DNA from: Chryseobacterium sp. MA9
GTDB taxonomy: Bacteria > Bacteroidota > Bacteroidia > Flavobacteriales > Weeksellaceae
Assembly: GCF_024399315.1 (NCBI RefSeq)
Contig: NZ_CP075170.1
Location: 1-64,000 of the forward strand
DNA length: 64,000 nucleotides
Direction: 5' to 3'
The position numbers were made by a program, and so were the translations under genes. The notes beneath the pieces were generated by a model. It was not told the origin of the DNA and made no database searches. It worked only from the letters and a program-made list of their open reading frames with translations. Positions 35,361-42,902 of the stretch are shown one piece after another; the first letter of the stretch is position 1; each line of letters begins with the position of its first letter.

Positions 35361-35912
35361 ATGAAAATTTTAGCAATAGCAGGAAGTAACTCAGAAGCTT
35401 CAATGAACAAACAATTGGTAGCATACGCGTCAACATTATTTGAAAATGCAGAAGTAGAAGTAATAGATCTGAACCCTTTCGAAATGCCAATCTACAAGCA
35501 TGAAAGAGAACTTGCAAATGGTGTTCCTCAGGAAGCTCATGATTTTGCAGCAAAAATCGATGGAGCTAACGTATTATTGGTTTCTTTGGGAGAGCACAAC
35601 GGAACGTATTCTACAGCATTCAAGAATGTGTTCGACTGGGTGTCCAGAATCAAAGACAGAACAGTTTGGAATGAAGTACCAATGCTATTGATGTCAACAT
35701 CTCCTGGAGGTAGAGGTGGAGCTGGAGTTTTGGAAGCCGCATCAAAGCGTTTCCCTTTCCATGGAGGAAATGTGGTGGAAACTTTTTCTCTTCCTTTCTT
35801 TAATGATAACTTTGATAAAGGAACTCAGAGAATTTCTAATGAAGAGAAGGTCAATGAGTTAAAAGAAAAAATAAAGAAGATTGCGGCTATTGAAACCATC
35901 CTTGAAAAATAG
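35361..35912 (+). CDS. NADPH-dependent FMN reductase family protein
   Basis: A 183-residue flavodoxin-fold reductase. The N-terminal phosphate-binding loop ILAIAGSNSEASMNKQLV, the EHNGTYSTAFKNVFDWVSR motif (related to the family's E-Y-N-x-S-x-P-x-x-L-K-N-x-x-D-W signature, here with Thr in place of the usual Pro-containing stretch) and LMSTSPGGRGGAGVLE are all visible. Such enzymes reduce flavins, quinones or azo compounds with NAD(P)H. It may be functionally linked to the adjacent pirin (both redox proteins), but each has its own promoter box. Confidence 0.9.
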   Translation: MKILAIAGSNSEASMNKQLVAYASTLFENAEVEVIDLNPFEMPIYKHERELANGVPQEAHDFAAKIDGANVLLVSLGEHNGTYSTAFKNVFDWVSRIKDRTVWNEVPMLLMSTSPGGRGGAGVLEAASKRFPFHGGNVVETFSLPFFNDNFDKGTQRISNEEKVNELKEKIKKIAAIETILEK

Positions 35913-35937
35913 AATTTGAATATTCATTTAAAATTAC

Positions 35938-35945
35938 TATTTTTG
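35938..35945 (+). promoter_or_regulatory. -7 box of a small transcription unit
   Basis: TATTTTTG matches TAnnTTTG and stands just after the FMN reductase gene. The only things between it and a strong terminator at 36042 are a 24-codon frame and possible RNA structure. Confidence 0.5.
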
Positions 35946-35949
35946 CAAA

Positions 35950-36073
35950 AAGAAAAGAGATGAAAATTCAGACCTCCTATAAACAATGTTTTTCTCATAA
36001 AGGGAAAATTGTGGGCTCTGAAATTCTGAGATAAAATAACGGCCGATAATCTGAAAAGATTGTCGGCTTTTTT
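35950..36073 (+). ncRNA. Candidate small RNA or microprotein transcript
   Basis: A -7 box (35938) and a strong terminator (36042-36073) define a transcript of about 120 nt that holds no recognised gene. A 24-codon frame starts at 35960 (MKIQTSYKQC..., ending at TAA 36032-36034), and the RNA could fold with ACAA/TTGT and TTTT/AAAA pairing around 35984-36012. It may be a small RNA, a microprotein gene, or an attenuated leader for purM, which begins 128 bases after the terminator. No homologue is known to me. Confidence 0.4.
36042..36073 (+). terminator. Strong terminator upstream of purM
   Basis: An 11-bp stem with one G-U pair, GCCGATAATCT-gaaa-AGATTGTCGGC, is followed by six T. Confidence 0.85.
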
Positions 36074-36102
36074 GTTTTCTAAAATCGAGTATAAAAGTAA
36101 AT

Positions 36103-36193
36103 ATGTAATGTACCAATTTATCAATGTACCAGTCTAACAATTCAACTTATTGTTACATTAATTAGATTGTTATATTGTTAGATTATTATAAAT
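36103..36193. repeat. Purine-cluster repeat, copy 1
   Basis: AT-rich repeat built from units like AATGTACCAATTTA and TATTGTTACATTA, in front of purM. Related copies stand before purN (37199) and after purN (37843). The two halves are roughly inverted, so each copy could form a long imperfect hairpin. Confidence 0.55.
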
Positions 36194-36201
36194 TATTAAA
36201 C

Positions 36202-37194
36202 ATGAGCAACACTTACAAATCAGCAGGAGTAGACAAAGAAGAAGGATACAAAACGGTTGACAAGATCAAAAAAGCGGTCGGTGAAACCCACAATTCCAAT
36301 GTACTGAACCACTTGGGGAGTTTTGGTGCTTTCTATGAGATCGGTGGATACAAAAATCCGGTTCTTGTATCAGGAACAGATGGAGTAGGAACAAAGCTGA
36401 AAGTAGCTTTAGATACCAAAAAATATGATTCTATTGGGGTAGATTGTTTCGCAATGTGTGCCAATGATATTCTTTGTCACGGAGCAAAACCTTTATTCTT
36501 CCTGGATTATCTGGCTTGCGGAAAACTTGATTCAGAAATCGCTGCAGAAATTGTTTTAGGAATGGTAGCCGCTTGTAAGGATAACAACTGTGCACTAATT
36601 GGTGGAGAAACTGCTGAAATGCCGGGAATGTACCAGCCTGGAGATTATGATGTTGCAGGATTCTGCGTAGGAATCGTAGAAAAAGATCAGATCATTGATG
36701 GTTCTACGATCAAAGCAGGTAACAAAATTATTGCATTACCAAGCTCAGGATTTCACTCAAACGGATTCTCTTTAGTAAGAAAAGTATTCCCTAACTTCGA
36801 AGAAGAATTTGAAGGAAAACCTTTATATGAAACCCTTTTAGTTCCTACAAGACTGTACTATAAAGATATCCATAAAGTATTGGAAGAAGTAAAAGTAAGC
36901 GGAATTGCTCACATTACTGGAGGCGGTCTTTATGAAAACGTTCCAAGAATCATTCCTGAAGGGCTTTGTGCTTCTATTGATGGTTCTAAAGTGAGAATTC
37001 CAAGTGTAATGCTTGAGCTTGAAAAGAGAGGTGGGGTGACACGTGAGGAAATGTATGGAACATTCAATATGGGTGTAGGTATGGTAATCGTTGTAGATGC
37101 TGAACATGCTGAAAAAGTATTACACCTTTTAGATGACGCTTACGAAATCGGAGAAATCACTGAAGGAGTAGAAAAAATCAATTTATCATTATAA
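36202..37194 (+). CDS. purM: Phosphoribosylformylglycinamidine cyclo-ligase
   Basis: Makes aminoimidazole ribotide (AIR) from FGAM with ATP, step 5 of purine synthesis. The 330-residue protein has the PurM/AIR synthase layout: N-terminal SAGVDKEEGYKTVDKIKK, the VSGTDGVGTKLKVALD glycine loop, DCFAMCANDILCHGAKPLFFLDYLACG, GGETAEMPGMYQPGDYDVAGFCVG, and the C-terminal GIAHITGGGLYENVPRI and GTFNMGVGM. I chose the ATG at 36202; an in-frame TTG nine codons upstream lies in the repeat. It opens the run purM-purN-purH-purD, with repeat elements between the first members. Confidence 0.97.
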   Translation: MSNTYKSAGVDKEEGYKTVDKIKKAVGETHNSNVLNHLGSFGAFYEIGGYKNPVLVSGTDGVGTKLKVALDTKKYDSIGVDCFAMCANDILCHGAKPLFFLDYLACGKLDSEIAAEIVLGMVAACKDNNCALIGGETAEMPGMYQPGDYDVAGFCVGIVEKDQIIDGSTIKAGNKIIALPSSGFHSNGFSLVRKVFPNFEEEFEGKPLYETLLVPTRLYYKDIHKVLEEVKVSGIAHITGGGLYENVPRIIPEGLCASIDGSKVRIPSVMLELEKRGGVTREEMYGTFNMGVGMVIVVDAEHAEKVLHLLDDAYEIGEITEGVEKINLSL

Positions 37195-37198
37195 CAAT

Positions 37199-37277
37199 AT
37201 AAGAATATAACAATGTGCCGGTGTACCAATTTAATTATTGTTACATTGCTAGACTGATACACTGTTACATTATTGAC
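37199..37277. repeat. Purine-cluster repeat, copy 2
   Basis: Between purM and purN: TGTACCAATTTAATTATTGT and TTACATTGCTAGACTGATAC closely resemble the copy at 37843. It ends directly at the purN ATG. Confidence 0.6.
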
Positions 37278-37844
37278 ATGAAGAACATCGTTGTACTTGT
37301 ATCCGGCTCAGGAACCAATCTGCAGAGAATTATTGATACCATTGATGCTGGGGAAATCCAGAATGCAAAAGTATCTTTGGTAGTAGCTGACAGAGAATGT
37401 TTCGGACTGGAAAGAGCAAAGAATCACAATATAGAAAACATACTTATTCCAAGAGGAAAGAATTTCAGCAGTGAATTGGCTAAAGTAATCCCTGAAAATA
37501 CCGATCTGATCGTATTGGCAGGATTTTTATCCATCTTAAAATCTGAATTCTGTGAAAACTGGAACGGTAAAATAATCAATATTCATCCTGCTTTGCTTCC
37601 GAAATTCGGAGGAAAAGGAATGTGGGGAATGAACGTTCACAATGCAGTCATTGAAGCCAAAGAAGTAGAGAGTGGGGCGACTGTACATTTTGTAACATCA
37701 GGCATTGATGAAGGAGAAGCTATTCTTCAGAAATCTTTTGAAGTAACAGCTGACGATACTCCTGAAACCCTGGCTCAGAAAGTTCACCAGATTGAATATG
37801 AAATATTTCCAATAGCGATCAATAAGGTCCTGGGAAATAAATAA
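37278..37844 (+). CDS. purN: Phosphoribosylglycinamide formyltransferase
   Basis: Transfers a formyl group from 10-formyltetrahydrofolate to GAR, step 3 of purine synthesis. The 188-residue protein begins IVVLVSGSGTNLQRIID (phosphate loop), has the catalytic IINIHPALLPKFGGKGMWG (Asn and His of the N-x-H-P motif) and SGATVHFVTSGIDEGEAILQ (catalytic Asp). The ATG at 37278 is preferred; an in-frame start 21 codons earlier would translate the repeat and add residues no PurN has. Repeat copies sit on both sides. Folate-dependent PurN, not PurT, is therefore the route here. Confidence 0.97.
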   Translation: MKNIVVLVSGSGTNLQRIIDTIDAGEIQNAKVSLVVADRECFGLERAKNHNIENILIPRGKNFSSELAKVIPENTDLIVLAGFLSILKSEFCENWNGKIINIHPALLPKFGGKGMWGMNVHNAVIEAKEVESGATVHFVTSGIDEGEAILQKSFEVTADDTPETLAQKVHQIEYEIFPIAINKVLGNK

Positions 37845-37920
37845 TGTACCAATCTAACAACGTATCAATTTACCAATAGTTTATTGTTACATTGTTAAAC
37901 TGATACATTGCTACATTAGC
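37843..37920. repeat. Purine-cluster repeat, copy 3
   Basis: Between purN and purH. The left half (AATGTACCAATCTAACAACG) is the approximate reverse complement of the right half (ATTGTTAAACTGATACATTG), giving a long imperfect hairpin. It overlaps the purN stop codon. Confidence 0.6.
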
Positions 37921-37945
37921 AAAAATCTAAGTAAAATAAAAGTAA

Positions 37946-37985
37946 GTTCGGAGGTGAAAGACCCGGACACAGTTTGAAATAGCTG
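37946..37985 (+). promoter_or_regulatory. Two tandem hairpins in the purH leader
   Basis: GTTCGG (37946-37951) pairs with CCGGAC (37963-37968), and CAGTT (37970-37974) with AGCTG (37981-37985). This GC-rich, SD-containing block (GGAGGTGA in the first loop) stands out from the AT-rich surroundings 25 bases before the purH ATG. It fits no riboswitch class I can name. Confidence 0.4.
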
Positions 37986-38010
37986 TAAAAAGTAAAAAAT
38001 TGAAAGTAAA

Positions 38011-39528
38011 ATGAGTAAAAAGAGAGTTTTAATCAGTGTTTCTGACAAAAGTGGATTAATAGAATTCGCGCAGTTTTTGGAAGCTCAGAATTATGAGTTG
38101 ATCTCTACAGGAGGAACGTTCAAACATTTGAAAGACGCTGGTTTAAATCCTATTCAGATTGATGAGGTAACCAATTTCCCTGAAATGTTGGATGGAAGAG
38201 TGAAAACTTTACACCCGAAAGTTCACGGTGGATTATTGGCTGTTCGTAACAATGAAGAGCACATGAAAACCGTTCAGGAGCACGGAATTGGTCTGATTGA
38301 TATGGTGATCGTAAACCTTTACCCTTTCTTTGAAAATGTGAACAAAGACATTTCTTTACATGAGAAAGTAGAGTTTATCGATATCGGAGGTCCTTCAATG
38401 CTTCGTTCTGCAGCTAAAAACTTTGATTCTGTAACGGTAATTACCGATGTGGAGGACTATGCGGCAGTAAAAATCGAAATGGAGCAAAACGGAGATACAT
38501 ACATTGAGACCCGTAAAAAGCTTGCAGGAAAGGTATTCAACCTTACTTCTGCCTACGATGCAGCCATTTCAAGAATGCTTTTAGACGAAGAATATCCTAC
38601 ATATCTGAACGCTTCTTATAAAAAAGTTGCTGATTTAAGATATGGAGAAAATCCTCACCAGACAGCAGCTTACTATGTTTCTACTTTCGAAAACGGAGCA
38701 ATGAAAGACTTCGAACAGCTTGGAGGTAAAGAACTTTCTTTCAACAATCTTCGTGACATGGACCTTTGCTGGAAAGTGGTAAATGAATTCAAAGAAGAAA
38801 TGGCTTGTTGTGCCGTAAAACACTCTACCCCTTGTGGAGTTGCTATCGGAACTTCAGCGTTAGAGACTTACCAGAAAACATTCGAATGTGATCCGGTTTC
38901 TATCTTTGGCGGAATTGTTGCAATGAACTATAAAATAGATGCAGCAACAGCAGAAGAACTAAATAAAACATTCCTTGAGATTGTAATGGCTCCTGAATTT
39001 GATGAAGAAGCTCTTGAAATTTTAAGAAAAAAGAAAAACTTAAGAATTATCAAAATCGTAAACCCTGTTTCTGACAAACAGACTTGGGTAAAAGTAGATG
39101 GCGGTATTCTGGTTCAGGATAATGATACTCACTTCTCTGACGATATCAAAGTAGTTACAGAAGTACAACCTACAGAAGAGCAGAAAAAAGCTTTACTTTT
39201 CTCTCAGAGAGTGGTAAAATATGTGAAGTCTAATGCAATTGTAGTTTCCAACGGAATTCAGGCATTCGGTATCGGTGGCGGACAGGTAAACAGAATCTGG
39301 GCGACTCAGCAGGCTATCGAAAGAGCAAAAGAAAAATTCTCCGGAGATCTGGTATTGGCTTCAGATGCATTTTTCCCTTTCCGTGATGTGGTAGATTTCT
39401 GCGCTCAGGAAGGTATCAAGGCAATTATTCAGCCAGGTGGAAGTGTAAAAGATCAGGATAGCGTAGAGGCTGCAAATGAGCACGGTATCCCAATGATGTT
39501 TACAGGTGTTAGACACTTTTTCCACTAA
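38011..39528 (+). CDS. purH: Bifunctional AICAR transformylase / IMP cyclohydrolase
   Basis: Carries out the last two steps of IMP synthesis. The 505-residue protein begins with the MGS-like cyclohydrolase domain ([55 protein letters not shown]) and continues with the transformylase domain ([28 protein letters not shown] with the KHxxPCG motif, [13 protein letters not shown], and the ending [14 protein letters not shown]). Length and order are normal. It stands third in the purine cluster, and its leader carries two short hairpins of unknown role. Confidence 0.98.
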   Translation: MSKKRVLISVSDKSGLIEFAQFLEAQNYELISTGGTFKHLKDAGLNPIQIDEVTNFPEMLDGRVKTLHPKVHGGLLAVRNNEEHMKTVQEHGIGLIDMVIVNLYPFFENVNKDISLHEKVEFIDIGGPSMLRSAAKNFDSVTVITDVEDYAAVKIEMEQNGDTYIETRKKLAGKVFNLTSAYDAAISRMLLDEEYPTYLNASYKKVADLRYGENPHQTAAYYVSTFENGAMKDFEQLGGKELSFNNLRDMDLCWKVVNEFKEEMACCAVKHSTPCGVAIGTSALETYQKTFECDPVSIFGGIVAMNYKIDAATAEELNKTFLEIVMAPEFDEEALEILRKKKNLRIIKIVNPVSDKQTWVKVDGGILVQDNDTHFSDDIKVVTEVQPTEEQKKALLFSQRVVKYVKSNAIVVSNGIQAFGIGGGQVNRIWATQQAIERAKEKFSGDLVLASDAFFPFRDVVDFCAQEGIKAIIQPGGSVKDQDSVEAANEHGIPMMFTGVRHFFH

Positions 39529-39581
39529 TTAAAATAGAATTAAAAAATAATTAGGGATTGTATTTTTAGCATTCAAAATTA

Positions 39582-39589
39582 TATATTTG
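39582..39589 (+). promoter_or_regulatory. -7 box of purD
   Basis: TATATTTG matches TAnnTTTG, 29 bases before the ATG at 39619. Confidence 0.55.
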
Positions 39590-39618
39590 TAAAATAAGAC
39601 TAGATAATAATATAAAGT

Positions 39619-40857
39619 ATGAGAATATTAATCATAGGTGAAGGCGGTAGAGAATCTGCTTTAGCGGCAAAGCTTCAGAATGACTCAAGAATTTCTAAAA
39701 TGTTTTTTGCCAACGGGAATGCTACTACCGATGTAATAGGGAAAAATGTTCATTTATCGGAAATTAAAGAACTTAGAGATTTCGCAATTAAAGAAAAGAT
39801 TGATCTTACGATCGTAGGTCCGGAAGCTCCTCTTGTAGCGGGTATTAAGGACGAATTTAAAAAACACGATCTTAAAGTTTTCGGTCCTACTCAGAAAGTA
39901 GCAAGCCTTGAAGGAAGTAAAGCTTTCTCTAAGAAATTTATGCAGACCTATGATATCAAAACAGCTAAGGCGGTAGTATTTGATTCATACAACGATGCTA
40001 AAGAATATGTGCAGACACAGCAGTATCCTTTGGTGATCAAAGCCAGTGGTTTAGCAGGCGGAAAAGGTGTTGTTATTTGTGATAACCTTGAAGAAGCTGA
40101 AGCTACCATCCACGACTTCATGATCAGAAGAATCTATGGAGATGCAGGAATCCGCTTAGTTATTGAAGAATATTTACAAGGTTTTGAAGCGTCTATCATT
40201 GCTTTCTCTAACGGGGATAAATTGTTCCCATGTGTAGCAGCAAAAGACTATAAAAAAGCTGGAAACGGAGATACAGGGCCTAATACAGGAGGTATGGGTT
40301 CAATAGCACCAAGCCCAGAATTTACTCAGGAGCACTATGCAGATTTCGAGAAAAATATCTTAGAGCCTACCATTACAGGGCTTAAAGCAGAAGGTTTCGG
40401 ATTTAAAGGAATCATCTTCTTCGGATTGATGGTTACGAAAAACGGAGCTTACCTTCTTGAATACAACATGAGATTCGGAGATCCTGAAACGCAGGTATTG
40501 ATGGCACTTATGGAAAACAATCTTCTTGATGTGATCCAGGATTGTATGGAAGGAAAAGACATTGAGCTTAAATTTAAAGACGAAAAAGCAGTTTGTCTTG
40601 TAATGTGTTCAGGAGGTTATCCAAGAAACATCGAAACAGGCTTCGAAATTACAGGAGAAGATAAGCTTAAACATAGCAAACTTTTATACGCAGGAGCTAT
40701 CAGCAAAGGAGACAAAGTGGTTTCCAACGGTGGTAGAGTTCTGAACATTGTAGCTACAGGTGCTACTTTCGAAGATGCCCGCAAAAAAGCTTACGAAGAT
40801 GCAAGTCATGTACATTTCGATTACGGCTTCTACAGAGACGACATCGGAAAGTTTTAA
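39619..40857 (+). CDS. purD: Phosphoribosylamine-glycine ligase
   Basis: Forms GAR from phosphoribosylamine, glycine and ATP, step 2 of purine synthesis. The 412-residue protein shows the N-domain ILIIGEGGRESALAAKL, the ATP-grasp core with VIKASGLAGGKGVVICDN, YLQGFEASIIAFSNGD, DYKKAGNGDTGPNTGGMG and the magnesium-binding LLEYNMRFGDPETQVLMAL. All key motifs are intact. It has its own -7 box but follows purH after 90 bp, and a clear terminator follows it. Confidence 0.98.
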   Translation: MRILIIGEGGRESALAAKLQNDSRISKMFFANGNATTDVIGKNVHLSEIKELRDFAIKEKIDLTIVGPEAPLVAGIKDEFKKHDLKVFGPTQKVASLEGSKAFSKKFMQTYDIKTAKAVVFDSYNDAKEYVQTQQYPLVIKASGLAGGKGVVICDNLEEAEATIHDFMIRRIYGDAGIRLVIEEYLQGFEASIIAFSNGDKLFPCVAAKDYKKAGNGDTGPNTGGMGSIAPSPEFTQEHYADFEKNILEPTITGLKAEGFGFKGIIFFGLMVTKNGAYLLEYNMRFGDPETQVLMALMENNLLDVIQDCMEGKDIELKFKDEKAVCLVMCSGGYPRNIETGFEITGEDKLKHSKLLYAGAISKGDKVVSNGGRVLNIVATGATFEDARKKAYEDASHVHFDYGFYRDDIGKF

Positions 40858-40868
40858 TAAAAATCACG

Positions 40869-40902
40869 AAAAAAGATTTGGAGCAATTCCAAGTCTTTTT
40901 TT
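40869..40902 (+). terminator. Terminator of purD
   Basis: A stem of at least 8 bp (AAAGATTTGG with CCAAGTCTTT, one G-U pair) is followed by seven T, 12 bases after the stop. Confidence 0.75.
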
Positions 40903-40924
40903 GTAAAACAGTTAAATAAGCAAT

Positions 40925-40984
40925 AAGCTTTAGGCTACAGGCAGTACGATTATTGCGGTATAAAAAGCCTATCGCTTTAAGCTT
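40925..40984. repeat. Imperfect inverted repeat before guaA
   Basis: AAGCTTTAGGCT (40925-40936) faces AGCCTA and AAGCTT (40966-40971 and 40979-40984), its complement split by a 7-base insertion. It may be a leader structure or another dispersed repeat. Confidence 0.4.
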
Positions 40985-41018
40985 TTAAATTAATCATCAT
41001 TTATCACAATTATCAACA

Positions 41019-42548
41019 ATGAACAACGGTATTATTATTTTAGATTTCGGATCCCAGTACAACCAGCTTATCGGAAGAAGAATCCGTGAGATGGGTGTAT
41101 ATTCTGAGATCTTACCTTACAATACACCATTACAAGATATTTTAGCAAAACAGCCAAAAGGAATCATCCTTTCCGGTGGACCAAGCTCTGTAAATGCAGA
41201 AAATGCCCACCTGGTTGAAAAAGAATTATACGAACAGGGAGTTCCTGTGTTGGGAATCTGCTACGGAATGCAGATGACGGCTCACCTTTTAGGAGGAAAA
41301 GTAAACAAAGGAGAAAAAGGAGAATATGGTAAAGCAAACCTTGAGATCGTTAAAGAAAGTTCTTTACTAAAGGGAGTTACTCAGAACTCTGTAGTTTGGA
41401 TGAGCCACTTTGACGAAGTAGGAGAATTGCCTGCGGGTTTTGAGCTTAACGCAAAATCAGGAGTAATTGCTTCTATCTCTAACGAAGAAAGTAAAATCTA
41501 CTGTGTTCAGTTCCACCCGGAAGTTTCTCATACAGAAGAAGGAGGGAAAATGCTTGAAAACTTCGTTTTCGGAATCTGTAACTCAGAGAAAAACTGGAAA
41601 CTGACTAACTATATTGAAAAAACAGTTGAGGAAATCCGTGAGAAAGTAGGAGACAACAAAGTAATCCTTGGACTTTCCGGAGGTGTAGACTCTTCTGTAG
41701 CGGCTGTTTTGATCCACAAAGCAATCGGTGATCAGTTGACTTGTATCTTCGTAGATACGGGACTATTGAGAAAGGATGAGGGCAAAAAAGTAATGGATCA
41801 GTACGGAGAACATTTCCATATGAACATTAAAATGGTAGATGCTCAGGATAGATTCCTTACAAAATTAGCTGGAGTAGATGATCCTGAAGCGAAGAGAAAA
41901 ATCATTGGAAACGAATTTATCCACGTTTTTGACGAAGAATCTCACAAAATTGAAGGCGCTAAATTCCTTGCTCAAGGTACTATTTATCCTGACGTTATCG
42001 AAAGCCAGTCTGTAAACGGGCCATCTGCAGTAATCAAGTCTCACCACAACGTAGGTGGACTTCCTGAAGATATGGACTTCGAATTATTAGAGCCGTTAAG
42101 AGAGCTTTTCAAGGACGAAGTAAGAAGAGTAGGAGAAGAATTAGGAATTCCTCACCACATGGTATACAGACACCCTTTCCCAGGTCCGGGACTTGGAATC
42201 AGAGTATTGGGAGCTGTAGATGCTGAGAAAGTAAGAATCCTTCAGGAAGCTGATGATATCTTCATCGAAGAATTATACAAAAATGATCTTTACGAAAAAG
42301 TATCTCAGGCATTCGTTGTTCTTCTTCCGGTGAAATCTGTAGGAGTAATGGGAGACGAAAGAACATATGAATACACCGCTGTAGTTCGTTCTGCCAACAC
42401 GATTGACTTTATGACAGCAACATGGAGCAGACTTCCTTACGAGTTCCTTGATACTGTTTCCAGCAGAATCATCAACGAAGTAAGAGGAATCAACAGAGTA
42501 GCTTACGATATTTCAAGCAAACCACCTGCAACTATTGAGTGGGAATAA
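41019..42548 (+). CDS. guaA: GMP synthase (glutamine-hydrolysing)
   Basis: Converts XMP to GMP with glutamine and ATP. The 509-residue protein contains the class I glutamine amidotransferase (residues 1-190: GIILSGGPSSV, catalytic Cys in PVLGICYGMQM, His and Glu in VQFHPEVSHTEEG), the ATP pyrophosphatase with the P-loop VILGLSGGVDSSVAAVLI, and the C-terminal dimerisation domain (HPFPGPGLGIRVLGA, ending RVAYDISSKPPATIEWE). It follows the purine cluster after a terminator and a leader with an inverted repeat, so it is probably transcribed on its own. Confidence 0.98.
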   Translation: MNNGIIILDFGSQYNQLIGRRIREMGVYSEILPYNTPLQDILAKQPKGIILSGGPSSVNAENAHLVEKELYEQGVPVLGICYGMQMTAHLLGGKVNKGEKGEYGKANLEIVKESSLLKGVTQNSVVWMSHFDEVGELPAGFELNAKSGVIASISNEESKIYCVQFHPEVSHTEEGGKMLENFVFGICNSEKNWKLTNYIEKTVEEIREKVGDNKVILGLSGGVDSSVAAVLIHKAIGDQLTCIFVDTGLLRKDEGKKVMDQYGEHFHMNIKMVDAQDRFLTKLAGVDDPEAKRKIIGNEFIHVFDEESHKIEGAKFLAQGTIYPDVIESQSVNGPSAVIKSHHNVGGLPEDMDFELLEPLRELFKDEVRRVGEELGIPHHMVYRHPFPGPGLGIRVLGAVDAEKVRILQEADDIFIEELYKNDLYEKVSQAFVVLLPVKSVGVMGDERTYEYTAVVRSANTIDFMTATWSRLPYEFLDTVSSRIINEVRGINRVAYDISSKPPATIEWE

Positions 42549-42571
42549 TTTTTGACTTGAATTTAAAATAT

Positions 42572-42602
42572 AAATCCTGCCCGCTTTGGGTGGGATTTTT
42601 TA
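42572..42602 (+). terminator. Terminator of guaA
   Basis: An 11-bp stem with two wobble pairs (AAATCCTGCCC with GGGTGGGATTT) runs into a T stretch, 23 bases after the stop. Confidence 0.75.
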
Positions 42603-42603
42603 T

Positions 42604-42792
42604 TTATATTGGAAATTTTGTTTCTAAAAATTGTAGTGCTTCTATACCAAGCTCTGTTTTCTGTAAACAAGAACGGTGAACTCCTTCGTCATTAAAAATG
42701 TAAAACTTATTATTCTTATCAGAAGTAAAAGGTGGAAATAAAACAATGTCCTGTCCTACGTCTAAAGTTTTTTTTGCAAATAGGGCATTCAC
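42604..42792 (-). CDS. Small uncharacterised protein
   Basis: A possible 62-residue protein that I do not recognise. It would start at GTG (42792) and reads NALFAKKTLDVGQDIVLFPP, then NKFYIFNDEGVHRSCLQKTE and ends LETKFPI. The text looks like folded protein (hydrophobic spacing, few rare codons) more than random sequence. The frame is closed by a stop seven codons before the GTG. It faces guaA tail to tail, ending next to its terminator. It could also be a fragment of a longer decayed gene. Confidence 0.45.
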   Translation of the reverse strand: MNALFAKKTLDVGQDIVLFPPFTSDKNNKFYIFNDEGVHRSCLQKTELGIEALQFLETKFPI

Positions 42793-42902
42793 TTTGATTA
42801 AGAAAAATTATTGCCATTTCTAATTGGTATTTTGGTTAATGTTTTGCTTGGTAATAGTCTATTAAAACAAATTTTCACTAAATTTAAGTAAAATTACATC
42901 AA

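Noticed and set aside
37215..37277. Longer N-terminus for PurN
   Set aside because: These codons are the AT-rich repeat found in the neighbouring spacers; PurN proteins begin directly with the phosphate loop.
37920..38010. ZTP or other known purine riboswitch before purH
   Set aside because: Only two short stems are present. The conserved core of the ZTP motif and its pseudoknot could not be found, so no known class is claimed.
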